This document shows positions 1 through 8,475 of a stretch of 15,209 bases of DNA, piece by piece. The notes under the pieces were generated by a model that was given only the letters and a program-made list of their open reading frames with translations, did no database searches and was not told the DNA's origin. Source of the stretch: Hemicentrotus pulcherrimus (lineage: Eukaryota; Echinodermata; Echinoidea; Camarodonta; Strongylocentrotidae); the NCBI GenBank assembly GCA_003118195.1, contig BEXV01000109.1, positions 387,360 through 402,568 of the forward strand. The letters are read 5' to 3'. How positions within the stretch are numbered: position 1 is the first letter of the stretch; every line of letters starts with the position of its first letter. The translations under genes and the position numbers were made by a program.

Positions 1-120
1 AAGTCAAATACACCCCTTTTTTCACGATTCTCGGGCCGGACTTTGTGGCACGAAAAGTACCCCTTTACCGGACATTTTGGCAACACGCATGGGGTCATTC
101 CGACCCCTGAGTGGGGGGGC
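1..120. repeat. Partial GC-rich repeat at the window start
   Basis: CCGGACTTTGTGGCA at 36-50 recurs as CCGGACATTTTGGCA at 68-82 (13 of 15 identical), and CACCCCTTT/TACCCCTTT flank them. The stretch is far richer in G and C than what follows. It resembles the right edge of a dispersed repeat whose rest lies outside the window. I do not recognise the family with certainty. Confidence 0.5.
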
Positions 121-2473
121 CGGGGAATACGCTAAACAATCAAACCACATGATAGATTTTTTACCCTGAAGAAGTCTTTAAGTTTACAGATCATGAAAAT
201 AGAGTTGATCCGGCTCGTTCGTTTAATTTCAACGAAATTCTCAAAGTAACTGCTCTTTTTATCTTGTCGAAACCATATCACTTGTAAACCTAACCATGAA
301 ACTTCTCAGCCTTTTCGTCATACCCACACTTGAGATCAGGTCATGGTATCTTATGTAAACAATTTTTGTCTCGGTATCCTATAATATACAAGCTTTTCTT
401 CGTGATCAATATGTTCCCCATATTTCACATTATTATTTATATTATGTTACATGTCTTTTGATGGTTTTTATCATGCTTTCTCCTTTTATATCTTACGTAT
501 ATGTATGAGACAACCTTGTTTTGTGTAATGTGAAAAAAATAAAACAAAAACTGAATTATAGCGGCTCGTATTTACAAAGGCGGGCTCAATAGAGTACCGA
601 AGGGCTAACGTCACATTCGCTCATCATTGAGGTTACTGGTTCTAAAAAACAGAGCCTACGCATGAGGTTCCCCTCGACAACATTTAAGCAACGGGCTGGA
701 GCAGGGCAAATTCAATGTCTGGCGCTGGTGTGATCACCACACCAGTGTTTCGCACAAAATTGTTTGGAACTAGCAACCTTGACTAATATGACGTTACACT
801 TCTTACCTCTATAGATTGGTTTACTAACATTATATCAAATTCATGGATGTTTCTTACTACAACTTTTCGCTATGTCGGGCAAGCATTCAGGTCGTCAAGA
901 AAACCATCGTTTAGAAATTATGCATACAAATTAAATGTGTTATTTAACCGGTCAATTAAACCTGGTTTGTCTTCGCTCACTGATTTATGGAAGGTAAAAG
1001 GGTCGAGCTCTGTATTCTGCACAAATTGCTGTATAAAACGACTGAACGAAATCAATTTAATAATGATAAATAAAGATAAGAATTTAATTTTGAGTTTACA
1101 ATGACATAAATTTTGTTTGGGCATTTAATTACAGATTTTGGTTGACACTTGGTACTCCGTAAATAGTTTGACTATAATACCTACCAACTTAAACCATGGG
1201 GTAAAGTATGTATGGTTTTATGAATATCGGCAAATAAGTTACATTTCGTTAATTTCCAGAAAGTTCATAATTCCGGAGGTTTGTAATTCTGGCAAATGAA
1301 AACGAATCCAAATATGAAAAATGGTTTATAATTCAGAATATGAAATAGGGTTTATACTTCTGAAGGGGAAGGGGGTTCGTTTTTCCAAAAATGAAAAAAG
1401 AGCCTTTATCGTTGCCGGAATTGGGAGCCTTTGGAATAATGAGCCGTATTTCATTTTCGGAATTTCGAAACTTCGGATTTATGAACTTTAAGAATAATGC
1501 TTCAAATGCTCAGAAATATGAATCCTATTTTACTTTCCTGAATTATCTGGAAAAAACGAGTAACCCAATTAAAGTAAAGCCTGTGTATATACCGAGTACG
1601 CTATAGTTCTATTTCTTACACTGCGTACTACCATATACATATAAGTATTTTATATCGCCACAAGAGTATAGATCAGGACGGATTTGGCTCTTAATGTACT
1701 AGTCATTTTCACCTACTTACTTTCTATCCTAACTGTTTTGAAAATGATTAATCTTGTACATGAAATAAATTGTTCAGAGGAATGTACACAAAATGTAAGG
1801 GGCAATATATATATATATATATATATTATATACATGCCTTTATAGATACAAGTACCAAAGGAAATGATATAAAACTATGAAACATATAGAGTAGGCCTAT
1901 CATTTTCTTTTTCGGTGAATAGTGACCAGCAAACATAGCTTTGTTTTATACAAGGAATGGGCACGTTGTAATCATTTGTCATCTTCGAAACAAAACTTGT
2001 GTGTTAACTTTATATGCTTTGCTTAAATTGAAATCTATTATCATTTTTATCAAAATACATTTCGTGCAATCACGACCTGGGTATGTCGAGGCGTCAAGTA
2101 TTTAAAAATACAATTTAGGTTTTCATATATACGGCTTTTACTCTACAAAATTATTGGAATGTATAGTAATTCTCTCAAGATGGAAATGGAATGTAATTTT
2201 TTTTTATCACTGTGTTCTATACACTACATTATAAACAAACATTCTTGAACTATCGGTATGATGATAAAAGGCATACAGGACTCGTAAAATATAAATTTCA
2301 GGTTTTAAGGCATTATCTTCGGTAAGCATGGATGTACCATCGATGTAAAACATAAATATAGGCCGATGCATGAAATCTACAGTGAGTACCAAAAGTGTCA
2401 CCAGAGGCACAGTCGCAATATTTTGAGCCTTGTCTAGCATATAGCAAAAATTAGTGACGCTTTTTCCTTTTTC
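121..2473. other. Intergenic stretch, no supported gene
   Basis: AT-rich with frequent stops in all frames. The reading frames at 847-1104 (plus), 918-1124 (minus), 1391-1606 (plus) and 2207-2440 (minus) show no motif, no good splice or poly(A) context, and skewed composition. At about 1255-1560 there is a loose repetition of TTCCGGAA/TTCGGAATT- and TATGAA-type words, perhaps an old repeat. Apart from the (AT)n run I see nothing else. Confidence 0.6.
1805..1826. repeat. (AT)n microsatellite
   Basis: A perfect AT dinucleotide run of about eleven units. Confidence 0.95.
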
Positions 2474-3032
2474 TTTATTTCTTTAGATGTTCCATCAAAC
2501 ATCCTTTTTATCTCTCTTTCTTTTTTTATTTCCTAGTGTATTGTGACGGTTCGGCTATCTTGAAGGCAAATTTGGTCTGACATCTAGCTACCCCCTATCA
2601 AAATAATACCTAGCGACGTCTCTGGAGGGCTCTTCTAAAGCATCGCCATTTTTTTTCCTCCAAAGTGATGTTTCATGACATTTTTTAGTGTGCCAAGTTC
2701 AAAAGAAATGTCTCTCCCTTCAAAGATTCCCCTAGGATAGTCTATCAATAAAATGATCTAGTAGGATCTGTCAAGTGATTGTTCGAACTAAGAAATCCTC
2801 AGAGTCCGTCCAACCCCCTCAATCGTCGATCTAGGAATAGACGGCCAGGATAATCTCAAGAAAAGCAGGACGCTACCATAACAAAGCTTGTATATCCGAC
2901 TTAAATATTGCTCAATCGTTGTCCACTTTGTTGCACAGTGCATGGAGATGCTTCTGTCAATCATGGCGTCGATTTCAGTTAGCGTGACTGTGTTATTGCG
3001 TTGTATTCGGCACCGGTAGCGGAGATCTTGGT
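2474..3032 (-). terminator. Probable MREG 3' UTR with two candidate poly(A) signals
   Basis: No AATAAA or ATTAAA occurs on the minus strand for about 500 nt after the stop. Two AATAAA hexamers then appear at 2530-2525 and 2479-2474, separated by a purine-rich stretch. The transcript probably ends within a few tens of bases of one of them. This predicts a 3' UTR of roughly 0.5 kb. The assignment rests on the hexamers only. Confidence 0.5.
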
Positions 3033-3116
3033 CTAAATCCCACCAGGTTCTTTGGGATACATTTTCTTTGCTATCGAGATAAAGTCATCTGCAATGTCCA
3101 ACGAAAAAAGCCGGTC
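3033..3116 (-). CDS. MREG: MREG coding exon 5 (stop codon exon)
   Basis: The acceptor tttctctctttctatctttcag|GAC is the strongest in the gene. The exon enters in phase 0 and encodes DRLFSLDIADDFISIAKKMY then PKEPGGI, ending in TAG at 3035-3033. The block corresponds to mammalian VDRLxxLDxAxxFxxLAxxxYPKKPG, so the frame is right up to the stop. Mammalian proteins continue for about 19 more residues after this PG, whereas this one stops three codons later. A second minus-strand frame stays open for 98 codons across the stop (see findings). I treat it as 3' UTR, but a tail supplied by a frameshift or further splicing cannot be fully excluded. Confidence 0.87.
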   Translation of the reverse strand, partial: DRLFSLDIADDFISIAKKMYPKEPGGI

Positions 3117-6100
3117 CTGAAAGATAGAAAGAGAGAAATAAAAGAAACAATTATTATGTTTCTTATATCAATTTGAATCGGACATCCACCCGGGAATGTC
3201 TCATTTTGGTCAAAAACTCAAGTTCAAGTGAGATCTTGACAACTGAACAACTTTCCGAGGACGCATATTCCCTGGACAATTACATCTGCAAAACTATATA
3301 CAACAACTAAGGACAACCACCCATTAGAATTGTCCTCGAATACCTACACTTTAGAACTTATACACCCATACAACTACCCATAGTCTTTGAAAAAGCAGCC
3401 GAACAAACTATTCGTTAAGGCAATTACCACCGAGGAGAACATACCCTTGACATTAACTATCCTCTAAGACAATTACTCCGAAAGATTATTATGGAAGTTT
3501 TCCCTAGACCACTACTCTCTATAGAGCATCTAACCTTGGAGAATTACTCTATTGCTTATATAATATTCCCCAATCATCTACCCACAAAAATATTGTCCGC
3601 GTACCATCCGGGATATTAGGTACTTTTAGATTCGCACGAAGACAATGGGGATTGCTACGATCGACGTCCTTTTAATGCACTGGCTTGAATGGAAGTTGCA
3701 CTTATCAGTCCACGCAAATCTAAAAGTCTCTATTATGGGGCAACTACGACCAATAGCTTCCATTATACCAATGTAAGAATTTTCCCCGGATATTACTATC
3801 CTCTGCTAATTGTCCCATTGATAATTCTTTTTCAAGGGTCTTTCCTAAGGAATTAACTTGTCCTTTGTGGTAGTTGTCTAGGGGATAGAGGTTCGGATGT
3901 AATCGTCCAAAAGGTTAAGTTGTCCTGGAGATGATATAAGGGACTTTAGATTTGCACGTCGACAGCTTTGACTGCAACATGTGACATCATTTTAAGGCAC
4001 TGCGCATGCGTCACGCCGTTTCAGTCGGCAATCGAGAATGCGTCAACCTTGATTTTCCTAACTATAGTACGGTACTAGTATGCCGCGTGCGCAAAAATAT
4101 ACAGTTCCTCAGGTCCCTTCCCTGCTTTTATGTAAGCATGTGTTGAACAGGTGTCACATGCATATTCACCTGTTCTACACATTTTTACATAATAGCAGTG
4201 AAGGGATATTTTTTTGTCTACCAAAGCAATTGTTGAGGGTAGAATGAGGAACTGTATATTTTGTCCTCTTTCTTTATCCGGCATGTTCATAGTGTTACTT
4301 CCTGCATGCATGTATATCGTCGAGTGAAATCTAAAAGATTTCTAATTGTAGTCAACATGGGCAGTTGAGTACGTTGACACGCATGATCAGTCGGCGTTCG
4401 TCGTGTTCTCGTCCACTAAATCTAAAAGTCCCTAATCTAGAGAAAATTATTCGAATGCAATCAAACATCTGTATTATGTTCATAAGAATAACGCAATCGA
4501 AATGGTGCATCGTGTACAAGAGGCATTATAGCCACATAGTAGTGAGTGTCCATGTGTTTTGCAACATAATTCGCTGATACCAGGTTTGGTTGAATTACCC
4601 ATTAATGTGTACACAGGTCTCTGAGGCAGCGAACCCGTTGTCCCACCCGGAAATGCTTCAGCTTGTCCTCGTAATTCGAGGGTGAGGAATGTTTTCTTAT
4701 GACAAGCGGTAGGTTCAGCGCACAGTACATGACACAAGACCTGTTGGTTGTAAAAGTGAAGTCCATTCTTGGTAAGCACACAAAAGGAGTGAAATTCTCC
4801 ATGAGACCACTATGAGCCTTTAAGCTAATACAGTCAAACCTGCCTATAGCGACCGCCCAAGGTAAACATAAAAAGTGATCCTTGTAGACAGGTGGTCTTT
4901 GTAGACATGTTCCTTTAGTACATGTCCTCTGAGAAACCATTTTTAACGGAAACGAAAAGTGTAGCCTTTCAGTGTAGACAGGTGGTCTTTGTAGACAGGT
5001 GGTCACCAAAGCAGGTTTGACCGTATTTCACTTACCAGGATTATTCCGTATCGACTGTCTTGTACTTCAGCATCACTGAAGAGATCGGTCTGGTATATGA
5101 TGACTTGATGAAGATTGAGAGCTTGGTCAGATGGCGGTTCTGGTTGCGTCATTCCGGAGGCAGAGCTGACCCGAACAAGCTGTTCCGCCTCAGCATCAAA
5201 GCCTTTCAGAAAGTTGAGATTAAGAAAAATTAATAAAACTTTAAAAGAATAAAAATAAACATAAATTTTTACAAAACAAAATTTATCGTGAAAATTGAAT
5301 TAATATTCTTCTGCTCACAACAAACTTGGCAGCATATTTTCATGTATGATAAATGACTTAAAGATTTATCCCTTGTCTATTTCTCTCTATCTCACCCCCC
5401 CCCCATTTCTCCCTCTTTACTAATCTTACCTAATTTTTCTAAGCATTTACGCCATCTATCTTGAACGCGTTTCCTCTGTAACCGAATTGCCTGCATTTTT
5501 TCGTATGTGACTTTCTTCTCCTAAAGACCAGAAAGAGAATAAGCCCTTATGAAATGAATGGTTGAAAGTCAAGACATTGAATCAATAAATTAATTAGTAG
5601 AATATTGCAAAATGGGGTAGATACTAATAGTATTTAGTGCACACGGTCTCTTTTATCTTTTCTTCTTCATTCAGTTAATGATTTTTTAATTTATGTTTAA
5701 TTACATAATTAATAAATGTACTCATTCATTCATTAATCCCCCCCTCTCTCTCTACCACCCTCTATCTTTCTCTCTCCCTCTCTCTCGTCTCATCTACAAG
5801 TATTGTGTTTCATCATGTGTCGCACTCTGTCTTCTTTTTTCATCTTCTCTAACAGGTTCTCACTTCTCTCTCGTCCTCTCCTTTTCTCGGTCGAAAGCGA
5901 ATTAAAAACAAATTGGGCTATGTATATTCATTTTCAGTGCTAATTCATCGCTATCTCCGATGTTGCATTAGTTTTTGATCTCAAGTTAGTGTCCTTGTTT
6001 TCATCATCGTTATCATATAAGGTTTTTTTTTATAATATCAAGCGATATGGATGAGGAGGAAAACAATGCCGTATCTAAAACTAGTAAATGAAAAGCTGAT

Positions 6101-8475
6101 CAATTATTATCAGCCAGCCTGAATTTACGTTGAATAAAACAGTACTATACTATTATGGAATCTATATTATAGGGGGAAATGCATGCTTTATTTTCTGTAC
6201 CCATGGACTTGTATACGATAATAGTCCATGCTGTATCAGAAAATTAGAGAAATTAAACTGTGAACATGAGAATAAACATGTGGTGTTGGTGCAGAGGAGT
6301 CACTAGAGATGGGGGAGGGGTGGGTTGAAACCGACGGAATACATCCCATTCAGAAATCTGTAGGCGAAATTTCCTTTTTTCAAATGTTTAAAATATGGGT
6401 TTCTTTCTTCTCCTTTTTCTTTTGCTTGCTGAAAATACTTAGGCAAAATGTATGATTTTGTTTTAAAGTATTCCAGCGGTTCCCTTTACGGAGGGGTTGT
6501 AAAGTGAGTGGGGTGGGAGGGGAGGGGTGCTCGTCGTTCATGTATGTTATTCAATTAAAAGGGCATCAAGAATACAATTTTAGCGCGTACGTGCCATTTG
6601 ACACAAAGCAAAACAACATCTCCGCGATGATACTTCTTTTTGGAATGTATATTGGACTCTGGACCTGAAATCACTTATCCCATATCATTAGACTAAACAG
6701 AGTTTATATTAACCCAAAGATTGACCTAATATTTCAAAGAAATAAATACCATTCCTGATTATCGTACGACTTTGATCTTTAACCTTCTGCACGTGATAAA
6801 ACGAATATACAGTCAGATTTTCTTTCTTTTGTAAACATTTCATACATGAAGGACGTTTGAGCACATGCATTATTCCATTAATCTTGTTTTATATTAACTG
6901 ATGATTATAGGTGCATGTTGAGGCTGATAACAATGTTTTAAAACGAATTTGGATTGTCTCCAGTAGATTTGTTCCATTTAGATAATATTCAAAGGATGAT
7001 TTTCCAGCCATCATTTAGGAGCAAAAATCACTCTCATTAACACAAAGTAAATTTCTTGTTCTATCGATAAAGTTTGTTCTATCATCTAGATGTAAAATAT
7101 TGTTATTCACGTACACAACAGATAGAAAATTAGTTCTTTTCTTAACAGAACTTCGGTGGGAAACTCACATGTTATAATCCCACCTTGAAATATTCATCAT
7201 TTTCATATCTTTTTTTGTGTTTGTTTGCTTATGATAACACGTTTGCTGACCTGTTTTCTCTTCTTTTTTCTAAAGGTATCTAATATTTCGAATCGAATGA
7301 TAAACTTTTAATCCTATAAAAGGTTTGTTGAGGCAGATTTTACCATGTTTGTCGTTGCTTTTCTCCAATCTTGGATGAGTCCATAAAGTTCTCTGTCTTG
7401 GCTTATCCTGGTGTGTGTGACGTCATAGGGGTCGGACCAGAGGTTAATGTCATCTTCCCAAGATCTGTAGCTGGCTTTATAAGCATCGACCAAACAACCG
7501 CCTCTGTAGCGAAAAGACGTATGTCTTGAAGTTAAAAAAAACAACAACATTGATATATAGGATGGGATTATGATCTGTAACTAGCTATAATAGGCATCGA
7601 CCAAACAATCGTCTCTGTAACAGAAAGACGTATGTCTTGAAATTTAGAAAGGGTAATGAGCAGGATCGGATAGTGATCCGTAGCTAAAGCTATATAGGTA
7701 TCGACCAAGCATCTTTCGCAGAAGCAAAAAGACGGATGTCTCGATATAATAAAACCCGTATAATCACGCAGAATAGGATAATAGAAGTAGCATTAATAGA
7801 AGTAAAAAAAGAAAAAGAGGTAGAAGAAGTGAAATGCTAATGCTAATAATAATAATCATAATGATGATAATAGCAATAATGACAATAATAATGATATTGA
7901 CAATAATCATCATAAAAAAATAGTCATAATAATCATAAGAAGAAGAAGAAAATTAATAATGGTAATAATAATAATAATGATGATATAATAATGAATAGAT
8001 CACTGGATGAAAAGTAGCAAGACTGTATTGCCAAAGGACAGTTGCACTTGCACCTCTGTGATCATGTCAATCTTAAGATGAGCGAAGAATTTTGAAACTA
8101 TCCACCAGGAAGGAAATTCTGCAAGTGGGTTTTATAAAAATCAAAATATTTAACTAAATATTCCTTTGTAGAAGGGAAACAATTCTTCAAATTTGCTTCT
8201 GTCAAAGAGTATTCCATCAAACGATACATGATTTATTATACAACACATCCCAAGTCAACTACAAGCCTATTTATTGATTAAGTTTTTGTATAAACTTATA
8301 ATGATTATAATACCACCTATAATCTCATATTACACTAAACGAATTCTTACCCGTTTCTCAGTAATGCAGACGTTTCTGTAGCTCCCGGTCTGTTTATAGT
8401 CGTTTCCTGGTCATCAATATCGTCATAATGTCTCTGCTTTCTTGACATCCACGGGCAACAAATAGCCATTTTCAT
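3033..8475 (-). CDS. MREG: Melanoregulin homologue, complete spliced CDS of five exons (208 aa)
   Basis: Joining 8475-8351, 7503-7344, 5520-5430, 5202-5036 and 3116-3033 gives 627 nt, which is 208 codons plus TAG. Every junction is GT-AG and the phases are 2, 0, 1 and 0. Blocks recognisable from vertebrate melanoregulin (about 214 aa, from memory) occur in order: Cys6-Cys7 near the N-terminus, NLWSDPYDVTHT at 62-73, DRELYGLI at 78-85, RVQDRWRKCLEKLGF at 113-127, and SRYGIILDRLFSLD at 175-188 running to YPKEPG at 201-206. No transmembrane segment is seen. In vertebrates the protein is membrane-attached through N-terminal lipidated cysteines. It acts in lysosome-related organelle traffic, including dynein/dynactin-linked retrograde melanosome transport and phagosome maturation. 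That role is carried over here by homology only. The introns carry repeats, but the reading frame is intact. The C-terminal tail is shorter than in mammals. Homology was judged from memory of the family, not from a search. Confidence 0.92.
3240..3945. repeat. Degenerate large fold-back (inverted repeat) in MREG intron 4
   Basis: The left half is rich in GGACAATTAC/GGACAAC motifs and the right half in their complements (AATTGTCC, GTTGTCC). The clearest paired stretch is GGACAATTACATCTGCAAAA at 3275-3294 against the complement of roughly 3886-3909, with about four of five bases matching by eye. Extension of the pairing into ACAACTA and AGGACAA keeps the same order on both arms. Arms are several hundred bp but heavily diverged. 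There is no coding potential. It is likely an old fold-back transposon or paired inverted insertions. Confidence 0.5.
3616..3733. repeat. Short inverted-repeat element with TTTTAGATTTGC-type ends
   Basis: ACTTTTAGATTCGCACG at 3622-3638 faces CACGCAAATCTAAAAGT at 3711-3727. The inner ~70 bp is not obviously paired. It lies in the middle of the larger fold-back and belongs to the same family as the pair at 3940-4433. Confidence 0.5.
3940..4433. mobile_element. Candidate ~494-bp MITE with AGGGACTTTAGATTT inverted ends
   Basis: The left end GGGACTTTAGATTTGCACG (3940-3958) pairs with the right end, which reads AGGGACTTTTAGATTTAGT from the other strand at 4433. They differ by one indel over the first 15-16 bases. 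The left ~65 bp is also a direct, diverged copy of 3621-3690 (ACTTTAGATT...GCACG...TTTTAA-GCACTG). Another inverted copy of the AAATCTAAAAG core lies at 4327-4337. No clear target-site duplication was seen, so the exact ends are uncertain. No transposase frame. Confidence 0.45.
4831..5023. mobile_element. 193-bp Tigger/pogo-type MITE in MREG intron 4
   Basis: The termini are inverted: CAGTCAAACCTGC at 4831 and, read from the other end, CGGTCAAACCTGC at 5023 (12 of 13 identical). Each end is flanked by TA (4829-4830 and 5024-5025), the target duplication of Tc1/mariner-pogo elements. The CAG... terminus with TA duplication fits the Tigger/pogo branch. Inside, the motif TGTAGACAGGTGGTCTTTGT occurs at 4884-4903 and, except for its last bases, again from 4973. 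There is no transposase frame, so it would depend on enzyme supplied elsewhere. The open frames over this region on the minus strand are by-products of the internal repeat. Confidence 0.85.
5036..5202 (-). CDS. MREG: MREG coding exon 4
   Basis: The acceptor is ctcaactttctgaaag|GC and the donor CTG|gtaagtga is close to consensus. The exon is 167 nt, phase 1 in and phase 0 out. It encodes FDAEAEQLVRVSSAS, which matches the family's LGFxxEAdxLLxVxx segment. A polar, Pro/Gln-containing linker (MTQPEPPSDQALNL) follows, less conserved than its surroundings. Then come HQVIIYQTDLF and SRYGIIL, the start of the C-terminal conserved block. A 193-bp MITE begins only 10 bp into the following intron. Confidence 0.9.
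5430..5520 (-). CDS. MREG: MREG coding exon 3
   Basis: The acceptor ttctctttctggtctttag|GAG has a good pyrimidine tract and the donor TTAG|gtaaga is strong. The exon is 91 nt: it starts in phase 0 and leaves one base (phase 1) that forms Gly126 with exon 4. It encodes a strongly basic, probably helical segment, EKKVTYEKMQAIRLQRKRVQ then DRWRKCLEKL. This corresponds to the family's RRxVxxRWKxxLExLGF block. The exon is too short to be seen as an ORF and was recovered because exon 2 (phase 0 out) and exon 4 (phase 1 in) could not be joined directly. Confidence 0.9.
5738..5790. repeat. CT-rich tract in MREG intron 2
   Basis: Interrupted (CT)n and C runs on the plus strand, so GA-rich in the transcript. 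The plus-strand reading frame over it is low-complexity and not a gene. Confidence 0.8.
7344..7503 (-). CDS. MREG: MREG coding exon 2
   Basis: The acceptor is cttttcgctacag|AGG and the donor is ATG|gtaaaa, giving 160 nt. Its first base completes the Gly codon left open by exon 1, and it ends in phase 0. It encodes GGCLVDAYKASYRSW followed by the family signature NLWSDPYDVTHT and DRELYGLIQDW, the best-conserved part of the N-terminal half. The upstream edge lies in a local tandem array: two decayed copies of this exon's first ~45 bases plus its acceptor lie in intron 1 at 7572-7746. The acceptor tract is short and interrupted by purines, so it is weaker than those of exons 3 and 5. Confidence 0.9.
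7461..7746 (-). repeat. Three tandem copies of the MREG exon 2 acceptor edge (period ~104-111 bp)
   Basis: Copy 1 (7461-7533) spans the real exon 2 acceptor and the first ~43 coding bases. Copies 2 (7572-7643) and 3 (7675-7746) lie upstream in intron 1. The shared core reads ATCGACCAA(A/G)CA on the plus strand at 7485, 7596 and 7700. Copy 2 keeps a better pyrimidine tract (gtctttctgttacag) than the functional exon, but its CLVDAY-like frame hits TAG after ten codons. Copy 3 still encodes CLVDTYIALAT in the corresponding frame. Neither copy has a donor at the equivalent place, so both are decayed exon-edge copies, not cassette exons. Confidence 0.75.
7837..7995. repeat. AAT/ATG-rich microsatellite in MREG intron 1
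   Basis: An imperfect trinucleotide tract, mostly AAT with ATG, AAC and AAG interruptions, about 160 bp long. It directly follows a purine-rich stretch from 7798. The interruptions suggest an old array. Confidence 0.9.
8351..8475 (-). CDS. MREG: MREG coding exon 1 (start codon exon)
   Basis: This exon encodes residues 1-41 plus two bases of codon 42 and ends at the donor CGG|gtaaga (phase 2). An in-frame TAA lies immediately before the first ATG (CTG TAA ATG AAA ATG GCT), so translation must begin in this exon. Two in-frame ATGs are possible: 8475, in a poor context with T at -3, and 8469, with A at -3 and G at +4. The second is the better Kozak match and would give a 206-aa protein beginning MAICCPW. 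The adjacent Cys pair matches the position of the palmitoylated Cys cluster of vertebrate melanoregulin. It is followed by a basic stretch (SRKQRH), an acidic stretch (YDDIDDQE), and SALLRN, which resembles the acidic/dileucine region of the family. Confidence 0.88.

Noticed and set aside
847..1606. Open frames at 847-1104 (plus), 918-1124 (minus) and 1391-1606 (plus)
   Set aside because: No recognisable motif, no convincing splice edges, and composition that follows the AT-rich background. The 1391 frame lies in a stretch of repeated short words.
3033..3116. Exon 5 as a frameshifted pseudogene exon
   Set aside because: The frame before the stop matches the conserved YPKxPG end of the family exactly, and the rest of the gene is intact, so a native stop is the simpler reading. 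The other frame is kept as a finding.
4480..5009. Minus-strand frames at 4480-4779 and 4602-5009 with repeated LQRPPVY
   Set aside because: The repetition comes from the internal repeats of the MITE at 4831-5023. The rest has no motif.
7417..7428. Perfect CRE-type TGACGTCA inside exon 2
   Set aside because: It encodes the conserved YDVTH residues, so protein sequence explains it.
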